From Alteripontixanthobacter muriae (GTDB taxonomy: Bacteria > Pseudomonadota > Alphaproteobacteria > Sphingomonadales > Sphingomonadaceae): a stretch of 64,000 nt of DNA. How positions within the stretch are numbered: the stretch's first letter is position 1; each line of letters opens with the position of its first letter. The position numbers and the translations under genes were made by a program. The stretch spans positions 1-64,000 of the forward strand of contig NZ_JAAFZT010000015.1 in the NCBI RefSeq assembly GCF_013336795.1, written 5' to 3'. The notes under the pieces were generated by a model, which made no database searches, was not told the origin of the DNA, and saw only the letters and a list, made by a program, of their open reading frames with translations. Shown here in pieces: positions 37,272-46,242 of this stretch.

Positions 37272-38041
37272 CAGTTAGCTGCCAGGCTTGCGATTGCCGA
37301 CACGGCAAGGGCTACGGGCAGCATGCCGTCAACGCGATCGAAGAAGCCGCCGTGGCCCGGAATGAGATTGCTACTGTCCTTGCGCCCTGCCCGGCGTTTG
37401 AGCCAGCTTTCAAAGAAGTCGCCAACCTGGGCTAGTATCGCAAGAACTCCGCCAAACAATGCGACGAGCAACAGGCTGCTGAAGCTTTCAGATATGCCGA
37501 GCGCGAATGGGGGGCCGATTGCAGTTTCCGGATCGTTCATGAACAGCACCCACACGATCACCCAGGCAGCGGCAGCCAATATCCCGCCGCACAGGCCTGC
37601 CCATGTCTTCGAAGGACTGATGGACGGTGCGATTTTAGGACCGCCGATTGCGCGCCCCATGAAGTAGGCACCGGTATCCGTGGCGATAGTGGCGCCGATG
37701 ACCAGAACCAGCAGGAAATTGCCCGCACCGGCCAGAACGAGAGCAGCTATGCCGATATAGATCGCTCCGGCGAGAGTCGCCAAAACGCGCGTCGGCCAAC
37801 TGTTCGTCATGCGCGAAATGAGAAAGGCAAATTCGCAGAAAGTGGCGAATGCAACCGCGAGGATGAAGGCATCCAGCCATATGCCGCCAAGCCACAATGC
37901 GACGGCAGTGATCACCAGCATCACGATTGCAGACGCAAGGCGCTTCGGAAGGTCGGATGTCCGCACCGCGAAGGGAACGGTCATGTACCGCTTCAGGCGG
38001 TCGCGCTTGCGCTCGACGCTTACGAAATCATCGCCCGCCAT
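37271..38041 (-). CDS. cdsA: Phosphatidate cytidylyltransferase
   Basis: The 256-residue membrane protein has about seven helices and a C-terminal signature with KTWAGLCGGI and NLIPGHGGFFDRVDG. It forms CDP-diacylglycerol, the precursor for pgsA and pssA. Its start overlaps uppS by 14 bases and its stop overlaps the dxr start by one. Confidence 0.94.
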   Translation of the reverse strand: MAGDDFVSVERKRDRLKRYMTVPFAVRTSDLPKRLASAIVMLVITAVALWLGGIWLDAFILAVAFATFCEFAFLISRMTNSWPTRVLATLAGAIYIGIAALVLAGAGNFLLVLVIGATIATDTGAYFMGRAIGGPKIAPSISPSKTWAGLCGGILAAAAWVIVWVLFMNDPETAIGPPFALGISESFSSLLLVALFGGVLAILAQVGDFFESWLKRRAGRKDSSNLIPGHGGFFDRVDGMLPVALAVSAIASLAAN

Positions 38042-38714
38042 ATCGACGCTCCCTGGACGAGAATTGATCGAGCGCGGCGCTCAGGTGATCCGGAGTGAAG
38101 TCCGGCCACAGCACTTCGGTGAAGATCATTTCCGCATAGGCGCATTGCCACAGCAGGAAGTTGGACAGACGAACCTCTCCGCTGGTGCGAATGAGCAAGT
38201 CAAGCGGCGGCAAATCCGCCGTGTCGAGGTTGGCTGAAATCGCTTCCGCGGTAATGCTGCCCTCTGCCGCAGCGGCAGTAGCCGCCCGGGCGATTTCCTG
38301 CTGCGATCCGTAATTCAAAGCGACAGCAAGGATGTGCGAACCATTCCTGGTCTTGTCGAGAGCGTCTTCAAGCATCTCGACAATGTCCGGCGCCAAGGCC
38401 CTGTAATCGCCGATTATTTTCAAACGAACATCGTTCGCAATGAATTCCGGAAGATCGCTGCGGATGAAGCGACGCATCAACTGCATGAGGTCACTGACCT
38501 CATCCTCCGGCCGCTTCCAGTTTTCGGACGAAAAGGCGTAGAGAGTGAGGCATTCGATGCCCATCCCCTTGACCGCCCGGACGAGATTGCGAACCGCTTC
38601 GACGCCGCGCCGGTGGCCCATGGCACGCGGAAGGGCACGCTGCCGCGCCCAGCGGCCATTGCCATCCATGATGATCGCGACGTGCCGCGCGCGGCTGTCG
38701 CTGTCCTCGCCCAT
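38028..38714 (-). CDS. uppS: Undecaprenyl diphosphate synthase
   Basis: The 228-residue enzyme has the catalytic-Asp motif HVAIIMDGNGRWA, the RGxE-like region HRRGVEAV, LTLYAFSSENWKRP and LLIRTSGEVRLSNFLLWQ. It makes the C55 lipid carrier for peptidoglycan. It begins 36 bp after frr. Confidence 0.96.
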   Translation of the reverse strand: MGEDSDSRARHVAIIMDGNGRWARQRALPRAMGHRRGVEAVRNLVRAVKGMGIECLTLYAFSSENWKRPEDEVSDLMQLMRRFIRSDLPEFIANDVRLKIIGDYRALAPDIVEMLEDALDKTRNGSHILAVALNYGSQQEIARAATAAAAEGSITAEAISANLDTADLPPLDLLIRTSGEVRLSNFLLWQCAYAEMIFTEVLWPDFTPDHLSAALDQFSSRERRYGGR

Positions 38715-38750
38715 TATGTCTGTCCCGGTTCCGGCAATCTTACAGGACGC

Positions 38751-39308
38751 TTACTGCGTCATGATTTCCTTTTCCTTGGCTTCCGACACGCGATCCGCTT
38801 CGGCGACGTGCTTGTCGGTTAGCTTCTGTACATCTTCTTCCAGACGCTTGCGGTCGTCTTCGGAGATGTCCTTCTTCTTCTCGTCTTCCTTCAGCGCTTC
38901 CATGCCGTCGCGGCGAACATTGCGGATGGCGATCTTCGCCTTTTCGGCATATTGCCCCGCCAGCTTGGCGAGCTCCTTACGCCGCTCTTCCGTGAGATCC
39001 GGGATCGGCAGGCGGATGGTCTGCCCGTCGATCATCGGATTGAGGCCAAGTCCGGCCTTCGCAATGCCCTTCTCGACAGCGGAGAGATTGGCCTTGTCCC
39101 AGACCTGAACGCTCAGCATCCGGGGCTCGGGTGCAGAAACGGTCGCCACCTGGTTCAGCGGCATCATGGCACCGTAAACCTCGGCATGCACGGGATCGAG
39201 CAGCGTGGTGTTCGCGCGCCCGGTGCGAAGACCGGCGAGATCGCTCTTCAGCGATTCCACGGCGCCTGTCATGCGGCGGTCGATATCGGAATGATCGTAT
39301 TTTGCCAT
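38751..39308 (-). CDS. frr: Ribosome recycling factor
   Basis: The 185-residue protein has the family sequences [20 protein letters not shown] and [20 protein letters not shown]. It splits post-termination ribosomes with EF-G. It starts six bases after the pyrH stop. Confidence 0.97.
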   Translation of the reverse strand: MAKYDHSDIDRRMTGAVESLKSDLAGLRTGRANTTLLDPVHAEVYGAMMPLNQVATVSAPEPRMLSVQVWDKANLSAVEKGIAKAGLGLNPMIDGQTIRLPIPDLTEERRKELAKLAGQYAEKAKIAIRNVRRDGMEALKEDEKKKDISEDDRKRLEEDVQKLTDKHVAEADRVSEAKEKEIMTQ

Positions 39309-39314
39309 GTTCGC

Positions 39315-40043
39315 TTAATCCTCAACCTGTTCCTGTACGATGGTCTGAATTCCGCTTCCGGCGAGAACGCGCGCGACGTTCCCGCGTTCGCGGATCGAGA
39401 AGACCACGATGGGTATGCTGTTCTCGCGGCACAGCGAGATTGCGGCAGCATCCATCACCTTGAGATTCTGTGACAGCACTTCGCCATAAGTGATTGTATC
39501 GTATCGGCGCGCTTCGGGGAACAGCTTGGGATCGCGGTCATAGACACCGTCTACGCTGGTCCCCTTCAGCAAGGCATCGCAATTCATCTCCGCCGCCCGC
39601 AAGGCCGCGCCGGTGTCGGTCGTGAAGAACGGATTGCCCGTACCGGCAGCAAAGATGACGATGCGGCCTTTTTCCAGATGTCGTTCGGCCCGGCGCCTGA
39701 TGTAGGGTTCGCAGACCGTCGCCATAGGTATTGCCGACTGCACACGCGTGGCGACGCCCAGCTGCTCCAGCGCGTTCTGCATGGCGAGAGCATTCATCAC
39801 GGTTGCGAGCATGCCCATGTAGTCGCCGGTCGTGCGGTCAAGACCGCGCGCCGCACCTGCGATTCCGCGAAAAATATTGCCCCCTCCGATGACGAGGCAG
39901 ACTTCAAGACCAGTCTCCCGCGCCGCCTTCACCTCTTCGGCAAGGCGGGACACATATGCCGGATCGATGCCATATTCCTGCGACCCCATCAGCACTTCGC
40001 CCGAAAGCTTGAGCAGGATACGCTTGTATTCAGGAGCAGGCAT
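39315..40043 (-). CDS. pyrH: UMP kinase
   Basis: The 242-residue amino-acid-kinase-fold protein has [20 protein letters not shown] and [19 protein letters not shown]. It phosphorylates UMP to UDP. It is the first gene of the pyrH-frr-uppS-cdsA-dxr-rseP-bamA run and sits behind the tsf terminator. Confidence 0.97.
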   Translation of the reverse strand: MPAPEYKRILLKLSGEVLMGSQEYGIDPAYVSRLAEEVKAARETGLEVCLVIGGGNIFRGIAGAARGLDRTTGDYMGMLATVMNALAMQNALEQLGVATRVQSAIPMATVCEPYIRRRAERHLEKGRIVIFAAGTGNPFFTTDTGAALRAAEMNCDALLKGTSVDGVYDRDPKLFPEARRYDTITYGEVLSQNLKVMDAAAISLCRENSIPIVVFSIRERGNVARVLAGSGIQTIVQEQVED

Positions 40044-40129
40044 GAAGGGATAGATCTTTCGTCGAAACTGTGGAGTTCAGAGCCTTATAGAGGCGCGCGG
40101 CGTCCTGCCAAGGCATAAGGCAAGTTGTG

Positions 40130-40160
40130 AAAAAACCCGCCGGACACGATGTCCGGCGGG
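40130..40160 (-). terminator. Intrinsic terminator of tsf
   Basis: On the minus strand a perfect 11-bp stem (CCCGCCGGACA/TGTCCGGCGGG) with a three-base loop is followed by six T. It lies 29 bp after the tsf stop and separates rpsB-tsf from pyrH. Confidence 0.9.
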
Positions 40161-40189
40161 CCTTCATCTTTTCACCAGCCGTGAAGGGC

Positions 40190-41116
40190 TCAACCGCCGA
40201 CGGCAGCTGCCACTTCTGCTGCGAAATCGCTTTCTTCCTTCTCGATGCCTTCGCCGAGCTGGAAGCGGACGTAATCCTTCAGCACGATCTCGTGCCCTGC
40301 ATCCTTGCCGGCTTTCGCCACGACTTCGGACACGGGAGTCTTGTTGTCCATGACCCAAATCTGGCTGAGCAGCGCATTTTCCTTGGCGAACTTCTTCACC
40401 GCGCCGTCGACCATCTTGTCCTGGACATTTTCGGGCTTGCCGCTTTCGGCAGCCTTTTCCTTGGCGATCGCGCGCTCACGCTCGATCACGTCGGCATCAA
40501 GATCCTCGGCATTCAGCGCCTGCGGGAATGCGGCAGCGATGTGCATCGCAAGCTGCTTGCCCAAAGGTTCGAGAACATCTGCGCCCGCTTCGCTTTCCAG
40601 AGCGACCAGAACACCGATCTTGCCCAGGTTTGGAGCGGCGGCATTGTGCACGTAAGGGACGACCATGCCGTTGCCCACCGACACGCTCTTGATACGGCGA
40701 ATCTGCTGATTTTCACCGATTGTCGCGACATTGCCGGTCAGCTTGTCGGATACGGTACCGCCGCCGGGATAATCGGCAGCTTTCAACGCATCGACTTCGT
40801 CGGCCTGCTTCTCGAGAGCGACTTGGGTCACCTGACGCACGAAATCCTGGAACTGATCATTCTTGGCGACGAAGTCGGTCTCGGAATTCACCTCGACAGC
40901 CGTGCCACGGTTTCCGGACACGGCAACGCCGACCAGGCCTTCTGCAGCCGTGCGGCTCGACTTCTTCTGGGCGGCGGCAAGACCCTTGGCGCGCAGGGCG
41001 TCCACGGCGGCTTCGACATCGCCATTCGTTTCCGACAATGCTTTCTTGCAGTCCATCATGCCCGCGCCGGTCTTTTCGCGCAGGTTCTTCACATCAGCGG
41101 CGGTATAGGCAGCCAT
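40190..41116 (-). CDS. tsf: Elongation factor Ts
   Basis: The 308-residue protein begins [21 protein letters not shown] and has the core [13 protein letters not shown]. It recharges EF-Tu with GTP. It follows rpsB with an 81-bp spacer that holds a hairpin. Confidence 0.97.
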   Translation of the reverse strand: MAAYTAADVKNLREKTGAGMMDCKKALSETNGDVEAAVDALRAKGLAAAQKKSSRTAAEGLVGVAVSGNRGTAVEVNSETDFVAKNDQFQDFVRQVTQVALEKQADEVDALKAADYPGGGTVSDKLTGNVATIGENQQIRRIKSVSVGNGMVVPYVHNAAAPNLGKIGVLVALESEAGADVLEPLGKQLAMHIAAAFPQALNAEDLDADVIERERAIAKEKAAESGKPENVQDKMVDGAVKKFAKENALLSQIWVMDNKTPVSEVVAKAGKDAGHEIVLKDYVRFQLGEGIEKEESDFAAEVAAAVGG

Positions 41117-41145
41117 ATGTCTGTTCCTTCTCGATAATGTTTGCA

Positions 41146-41174
41146 GCGCCGGACAGGTCAGACCCGTCCGGCGC
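41146..41174 (-). other. Inverted repeat in the rpsB-tsf spacer
   Basis: GCGCCGGAC pairs with GTCCGGCGC around an 11-base loop. No T-run follows on the minus strand, so it may act in mRNA processing or partial attenuation rather than termination. Confidence 0.45.
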
Positions 41175-41197
41175 GCGAATTGTCAGCGTGGACGCTC

Positions 41198-41950
41198 TCA
41201 GGCGGTGGCGGCTTCTGCCGGCGGGTTTTCCATCGAGCCGAAATCCTGGCCCGACTGTGCGACCGCTTCACCCTTGCCCGTCTGGGCTGCTTCGCCAAAG
41301 GCATCGCAATAGAGGCGAACGGCGCGGGCCGCGTCATCATTGCCCGGTACAGGGAAAGCGATTCCGCTCGGGTCGACATTGGTGTCGAGCACCGCGACCA
41401 CGGGAATGCCAAGAACATTGGCTTCCTTGATGGCGAGATCTTCGTTGTTCGCGTCGATCACGATCATCACGTCGGGAATGCCGCCCATGTCGCGGATTCC
41501 GCCAAGGGACATTTCCAGCTTGTCGCGTTCACGCGTCAGCTGGAGAACTTCCTTCTTGGTCAGACCCGAAGTGTCGCCCGAAAGCTGCTCTTCCAAGGTC
41601 TTGAGGCGCTTGATCGATCCGGAAATGGTCTTCCAGTTCGTCAGCATCCCACCGAGCCAGCGATGATTGACGAAGTGCTGGCCCGAAGCGCGCGCCGCTT
41701 CCGCAACCGGCTCCTGCGCCTGCCGCTTGGTACCCACGAACAGCACCTTGCCGCCAGCGCGGACGGTCTGCTGAACGAAGTCGAGCGCACGGGCCATCAG
41801 CGGCACGGTCTGCGAAAGATCGATGATGTGAACACCGTTACGCGCGCCGAAGATATACGGCTTCATGCGCGGGTTCCAGCGGTGGGTCTGGTGGCCGAAG
41901 TGTGCACCGGCTTCGATAAGCTGCTGCATCGTGACGGTAGGTGCCGCCAT
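41198..41950 (-). CDS. rpsB: Ribosomal protein S2
   Basis: The product (250 aa) begins [20 protein letters not shown] and holds [21 protein letters not shown] chose the ATG at 41950 because GGAAAGGAA lies seven bases upstream. The open frame runs 27 codons further. The C-terminus is a short acidic and Ala-rich tail. Confidence 0.97.
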   Translation of the reverse strand: MAAPTVTMQQLIEAGAHFGHQTHRWNPRMKPYIFGARNGVHIIDLSQTVPLMARALDFVQQTVRAGGKVLFVGTKRQAQEPVAEAARASGQHFVNHRWLGGMLTNWKTISGSIKRLKTLEEQLSGDTSGLTKKEVLQLTRERDKLEMSLGGIRDMGGIPDVMIVIDANNEDLAIKEANVLGIPVVAVLDTNVDPSGIAFPVPGNDDAARAVRLYCDAFGEAAQTGKGEAVAQSGQDFGSMENPPAEAATA

Positions 41951-42310
41951 AGTAGAATTCCTTTCCGGTTGAGCCTCTGGAAAGCTGGAACCGTGCGGCG
42001 GGGGCCGAAACCCCGTTACCCGCTGCGGCACCGGTATGTGGTGCTTTCCATGTGGATTGCCTGCCAGTCAGCAACCAGAAATCTGGCCACGATTATGGCA
42101 GGTGAGGCGCCCATAGCCGTTCGCCGAGGCAATTACCAGACTCGATTCATCGCAAAGATATCAGCACCTGCCGCTTATATCGCTTGACACCACGGAACAA
42201 AGAGAGAACAACCTTCCAGATCAGGGAACGCAATCCTGTCCCGGGGTTTATCCCCAGACATATACACAGGCCGCCGATTTTTCGAAAGCCCGTCAAGAAA
42301 GATAAGTCTC
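41951..42310 (-). promoter_or_regulatory. rpsB upstream region with structured leader
   Basis: This 360-bp stretch has no gene I can support. On the minus strand it should hold the rpsB promoter and leader. A nested structure is visible at 42060-42102: an outer CCTGCCA/TGGCAGG stem and an inner CCAGA-AA-TCTGG hairpin. A GGGG/CCCC hairpin follows at 42001-42014. Ribosomal leaders often serve autoregulation, so an S2-binding leader is possible. On the plus strand the right half should hold the promoter of the small gene at 42311 (TTGACA at 42184). Confidence 0.35.
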
Positions 42311-42580
42311 ATGCTCGCCACCATCCTTCCCGCACTGTTTCTTGCCGCTGCTGCCGCGGCATTTCTCGTCCTTGCAGATGGGTTCTTGCGGGCCGCTCAT
42401 GGTGCCGGCCAATTACGCAAGCAGATAGCGATGCTGGATGCCGGTCGCTCAGCGAGCATGGTTAGAACGCGCGTTCCCGTGCAGGCAGCTATGCCGGCCT
42501 ATCGTGCGCAGCCGCGTCCGATGCGTCCATCGCGTTCAGCGGCGCGACCGGATCGCCCTTCGCTGACCGCTGCCGCCTGA
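42311..42580 (+). CDS. Small membrane protein (89 aa), unknown
   Basis: The frame begins with one hydrophobic helix (LATILPALFLAAAAAAFLVLAD) followed by a basic, Arg/Pro-rich tail. It has AAGAAAGATAAG close before the ATG. Its last 92 bases lie antiparallel over the 3' end of pssA, which weakens the call because the tail could be a shadow of pssA. The N-terminal half is free of other genes and looks coding. Confidence 0.5.
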   Translation: MLATILPALFLAAAAAAFLVLADGFLRAAHGAGQLRKQIAMLDAGRSASMVRTRVPVQAAMPAYRAQPRPMRPSRSAARPDRPSLTAAA

Positions 42581-43361
42581 CCTTGGCATAGCGATAGAAC
42601 CCGTAGGGCATCAGCGCGAGATAGATCGCGCAGATCCCGACAAGGGACCACCAGGGTTCGAGAAGCAGGGCACCGAATAACAGGCCTGCCGCCCCGATCA
42701 GTTCGAGTCGCACGTTGCGCCTTGGGCGTATGGATTTCCAGCTGAGCGTCGCGATGTTCGAGATCATGAAGAACGCGATGATGGCAAGCCATATGCCGAC
42801 AAGCACCGGTTCACGGAACAATGCCGAACCAGTCGCCATCCAGATATAGAACGGCAGGAAAGCGAGCCCGGCCCCGACAGGCGCAGGCACCCCGGTAAGG
42901 AACCCGGCTGATTTATGCGGCTGGTCGTCGGTATCGATCTGTGCGTTGAAACGCGCGAGACGAAGTGCACAGCAGATTGCGAAGGCGAGACAGGCAAACC
43001 AGCCGAGCCGGGTCAGATCCTGAAGCGACCAGAGATAGATGATCAGCGCAGGCGCCATGCCGAAGGAAAGCGAATCGGCCAGGCTGTCCATCTCCGCACC
43101 GAATCGCGATTGCGCCTTCAACATGCGCGCGACACGCCCATCAAGCCCGTCCAGCACACCGGCCAGAATGACGGCTACGATGCTTTCCGCCCAATCGCCG
43201 GAGATGGCGAAACGGATACCCGTTAACCCACTGCATAGCGCCGCAGCGGTTATGGCATTGGGGAGCACTGCGCGCAGCGACAGACCGCGCGCGCCGCCCC
43301 GTGTCTGCGGCACCTCGTCTTCGGCGGCTCTGGGCCCGATCCAGCGATCGTCTTGATTCAT
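42489..43361 (-). CDS. pssA: Phosphatidylserine synthase
   Basis: The 290-residue membrane protein has the CDP-alcohol phosphatidyltransferase motif as LDGLDGRVARMLKAQSRFGAEMDSLAD, here split over residues 89-115, and about seven helices. It makes phosphatidylserine from CDP-diacylglycerol and serine. Its ATG overlaps the psd stop by four bases, so the two act in one operon. Confidence 0.93.
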   Translation of the reverse strand: MNQDDRWIGPRAAEDEVPQTRGGARGLSLRAVLPNAITAAALCSGLTGIRFAISGDWAESIVAVILAGVLDGLDGRVARMLKAQSRFGAEMDSLADSLSFGMAPALIIYLWSLQDLTRLGWFACLAFAICCALRLARFNAQIDTDDQPHKSAGFLTGVPAPVGAGLAFLPFYIWMATGSALFREPVLVGIWLAIIAFFMISNIATLSWKSIRPRRNVRLELIGAAGLLFGALLLEPWWSLVGICAIYLALMPYGFYRYAKVRRQRSAKGDPVAPLNAMDASDAAAHDRPA

Positions 43362-44110
43362 TGCAGCACACCCTCAATCAATTCCTGATGCCCGAAGCGG
43401 GCAAGTATGGTTTCACCGGCAATCACGCGCTGGCCGATAAGCACGGCCGGATCGGTCCCGCCGGGAAGATAAATGTCGACACGGCTGCCGAACCGGATCA
43501 GCCCTACCCTCTGGCCCGCCGCGAGCATGTCACCTGTCTTGACCCACGGCACGATCCGCCGCGCAACCAGTCCGGCGATCTGGGTAAAGCCGATTTTTCG
43601 CCCGTCTGCCCGTTCGATCAGGATGTGGTGCCGTTCGTTCTCGGAACTCGCCTTATCGAGTTCCGCATTGAGGAACCGCCCTGGCATGTAGACGACGCGC
43701 CGGACAGTGCCGCCGATCGGTGCACGATTGATGTGCACATCGAACACGCTCATGAAGATCGAGATGCGCGTCGCGGCTTCGCCGTTCAGGCCCGATACTC
43801 CGCCGCCATCATCGTCCACGAGTTCACGGGGCGGTGTGACCTGCTCGATGCGGATTACTTGTCCATCCGCGGGAGAGAGTATCAGATCGTCGTCACGCAT
43901 GACCACGCGTTCGGGATCACGAAAGAATGCGAATATGCCTATGGCCAGCGCCAGGACGGGCCAGCCAAGCAATTCCCAGTCCAGCACCAGCAGAAGGAAC
44001 AGAGCCACGCCAAGCGCGATGAGCCCGAAGCGGCGTCCTTCCGGATGGATGGACGGCATGCGCCAGCCGGCATCGCCGCGGCCCCTGTTGTCGAATATCT
44101 CCCCAGCCAT
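43358..44110 (-). CDS. psd: Phosphatidylserine decarboxylase
   Basis: The 250-residue proenzyme has one or two N-terminal helices, SPADGQVIRIEQV, DVHINRAPIGG and the self-cleavage Gly-Ser in RFGSRVD, where Ser becomes the pyruvoyl group. It makes phosphatidylethanolamine from the product of pssA. The short alphaproteobacterial form is complete. Confidence 0.94.
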   Translation of the reverse strand: MAGEIFDNRGRGDAGWRMPSIHPEGRRFGLIALGVALFLLLVLDWELLGWPVLALAIGIFAFFRDPERVVMRDDDLILSPADGQVIRIEQVTPPRELVDDDGGGVSGLNGEAATRISIFMSVFDVHINRAPIGGTVRRVVYMPGRFLNAELDKASSENERHHILIERADGRKIGFTQIAGLVARRIVPWVKTGDMLAAGQRVGLIRFGSRVDIYLPGGTDPAVLIGQRVIAGETILARFGHQELIEGVLQ

Positions 44111-44179
44111 GCCCCGGCCTACGCCTTGCCGGCCGCATCCACAAGCGGTCCCGCAGTTCCCAACCGACCTGAATTATGA

Positions 44180-45310
44180 TCAGGCATGGCGCTTCACGAA
44201 TACCGTACCCACGGAATAGCCCGCACCGAAACTGCAGATCAGCCCCTCGTCACCAGCGTCGAGATCATCGGAATTAAGGTGGAATGCGATGATGGAACCG
44301 GCGCTCGACGTGTTGCCATAGGTGTCCAGCACGGTCGGACTTTCATCGTCATTCGCCTCATGGCCCAGCACGCGTTGCGCTATCAACCGATTCATACCGG
44401 CATTCGCCTGGTGCAGCCAAAGGCGGCGCAGCTTCAAGGGGTCGATCTGCAGACGCTCGGCTTCCTCCAGGATCAAGGCCGAAACCATCGGCACGACTTC
44501 CTTGAAGACCTTGCGGCCCTCCTGAACGAACAGCTTGTCGGGCGCATCCTTCGTTTCCGGCGCCGCGCGATTGAGGAAGCCGAAATTGTTGCGGATGTTG
44601 TTGCTGAAGACGGTTTTCAGTTTCGTTCCGACGATGTCCCAGTGCGGCCTGGGTGCGATGGAGGAATCCTCCACCAACACCGCCGTAGCGACATCTCCGA
44701 AAATGAAATGGCTGTCCCGATCGCGCCAGTTGAGGTGCCCGGAGGTGATTTCCGGGCTGACCACCAGCACCGACTTCGCATTGCCTGCCCGCACGTAATC
44801 CGCCGCCGTCTGTATGCCAAAGGTCGCGGAGGAGCAGGCGACATTCATGTCGAAGGCGAAACCCTCTATGCCCAGACCCTGCTGAATTTCGATGGCCATG
44901 GCCGGATAGGGGCGCTGCATGTTCGATGCGGCGCACAGCACGGCATCCACATCGGCAGCATCGCGGCCGGCGCGTTCCAGCGCCTGCTCAGCGGCCTTGA
45001 TGCCGATCTCGGCCATGATCGACATCTCGTCGTCACCGCGCTCGGCCATCCGCGGCTCCATCGTTGAAGGATCGAGCACAGAATCCTTCGACATTACATA
45101 GCGAGCCTTGATACCGCTCGCTTTCTCGATGAATTCGACGGAACTGGGTTGCAGCGCCTCCATCTCACCCGCTTCGATGGCTGCGGAATTGGCGGAATTG
45201 TGCCGCACGACAAAGGCATTGAAGCTTTCGACCAGCTCTGCATTCGAGATGCTTTCGGCTGGCGTATACAGGCCGGTAGCCGAAATGACGGGGTGATAAG
45301 TCGGTTTCAT
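44180..45310 (-). CDS. Beta-ketoacyl-ACP synthase III homologue
   Basis: The 376-residue thiolase-fold protein has the KAS III triad: Cys in DMNVACSSATFG, His in LWLHQANAGMN and Asn in TYGNTSSAGS. It is about 50 residues longer than FabH, with an insertion near residues 40-70 (NSAAIEAGEMEALQPSSVEF). This long form is a separate subfamily found in many proteobacteria and may start chains with a different acyl primer. It is not next to other fab genes. Confidence 0.85.
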   Translation of the reverse strand: MKPTYHPVISATGLYTPAESISNAELVESFNAFVVRHNSANSAAIEAGEMEALQPSSVEFIEKASGIKARYVMSKDSVLDPSTMEPRMAERGDDEMSIMAEIGIKAAEQALERAGRDAADVDAVLCAASNMQRPYPAMAIEIQQGLGIEGFAFDMNVACSSATFGIQTAADYVRAGNAKSVLVVSPEITSGHLNWRDRDSHFIFGDVATAVLVEDSSIAPRPHWDIVGTKLKTVFSNNIRNNFGFLNRAAPETKDAPDKLFVQEGRKVFKEVVPMVSALILEEAERLQIDPLKLRRLWLHQANAGMNRLIAQRVLGHEANDDESPTVLDTYGNTSSAGSIIAFHLNSDDLDAGDEGLICSFGAGYSVGTVFVKRHA

Positions 45311-45386
45311 CGGCCCTGACTAGCACGCCGCCCGCGCCTCGCAACACCTTGTGCGATCGCAATTTAGCCGCCGCGTCGATCGGGCG

Positions 45387-45427
45387 AAAAAGAGCACGGG
45401 CTCCCCGGGAAGAAGAAGCCCGTGCTC
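45387..45427 (-). terminator. Intrinsic terminator of the candidate RNA
   Basis: On the minus strand GAGCACGGGCT pairs perfectly with AGCCCGTGCTC (11 bp) around a 14-base loop and is followed by TTTTTC. No protein gene ends just upstream on this strand, so it must end a transcript that begins within the gap. Confidence 0.88.
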
Positions 45428-45600
45428 AGAGGCCCGACGCACGACCCAGCCGGAATGGAGAATTCCGGGTGGCACTTGGGTAGCGCATGCCGATGAAGAT
45501 GCATGCGCAGTCGCCCGGCCTTCAGGTGACTACCCGGGCATCATTTCTGGCGCCCTCACATCTTCTACGCCCGGGTCGTTGAGGCGGATGCAGGGAGGCA
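45389..45600 (-). ncRNA. Candidate structured RNA, 6S-like, with its own terminator
   Basis: The 374-bp gap between the KAS III gene and the sigma factor gene holds no supported protein. On the minus strand it has a closing stem (ACGACCC at 45577-45571 with GGGTCGT at 45448-45442), an apical rod (GGGTAG/CTACCC, then a perfect GCGCATGC/GCATGCGC hairpin) and a side hairpin (CCGGAAT/ATTCCGG) in the 3' arm of the central bubble. It ends in the terminator at 45390-45427. Size (about 200 nt) and shape recall 6S RNA, but I cannot confirm the family. The 5' end is approximate. Confidence 0.55.
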
Positions 45601-45684
45601 GTGATTTTTCGGGACAAGGCGGCAGCAAGCAGCTAGTCAGGCAATAGAAGCGCAGGCGCAGGACAGGATTTCACACGGCCGAAC

Positions 45685-46242
45685 ATGTCGGGACTGGCTG
45701 ATCAGGCACAGCTAAAGCATGATCTGTCCGCCGTCGCTTCGGGGGACATAGCCGGGCTGCGCCGCCTCTACGAAGCTACCGCCCGCGAACTTTACAACAT
45801 CTGTTTCAGGGTGGTTCAAAACCGCGAGGCCGCGGAAGACGTATTACAGGACGTGTACATCAAGGTCTGGAACCGCGCCGCCGGGTTCGATCCTGCCAAG
45901 GGATCGGCGATGGCATGGCTCAGCATGGTCGCTCGCAACAGCGCCATCGACTGGTATCGCGCCCAGAATCGCCGCACGACGGTAAGTGACGACGCGCTGC
46001 AGTTCATAGCGGATGATGGCGAAGCTGCGGACGACCGCCTGGTGCGAGAGCAGGAGGCCGACCGCATCACCGCGCTCGTCGATGACCTCGAAGATCCCAC
46101 GCGCTCCTATATCCGTGAGGCGTTTCTTCGCGGCATGACCTACTCCGAGATTGCAGAACAGTCGAACGTGCCGCTCGGAACGGTGAAAAGCCGCATCCGG
46201 CGCGGGCTGATGTCGATGAAGAGGGGGCTGGCCGATGGCTGA
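45685..46242 (+). CDS. ECF sigma factor
   Basis: The 185-residue protein has region 2 (YNICFRVVQNREAAEDVLQDVYIKVW, near residues 36-61) and region 4 (MTYSEIAEQSNVPLGTVKSRIRRG). The layout is that of SigK-type ECF factors, which pair with RskA-type anti-sigma proteins. The next gene overlaps it by eight bases and looks like that partner. Targets are not evident. Confidence 0.92.
   Translation: MSGLADQAQLKHDLSAVASGDIAGLRRLYEATARELYNICFRVVQNREAAEDVLQDVYIKVWNRAAGFDPAKGSAMAWLSMVARNSAIDWYRAQNRRTTVSDDALQFIADDGEAADDRLVREQEADRITALVDDLEDPTRSYIREAFLRGMTYSEIAEQSNVPLGTVKSRIRRGLMSMKRGLADG

Noticed and set aside
45351-45647. 98-codon frame across the sigma factor upstream gap
   Set aside because: It runs through the terminator hairpin and the RNA stems on the other strand, has no ribosome binding site and has a low-complexity translation.
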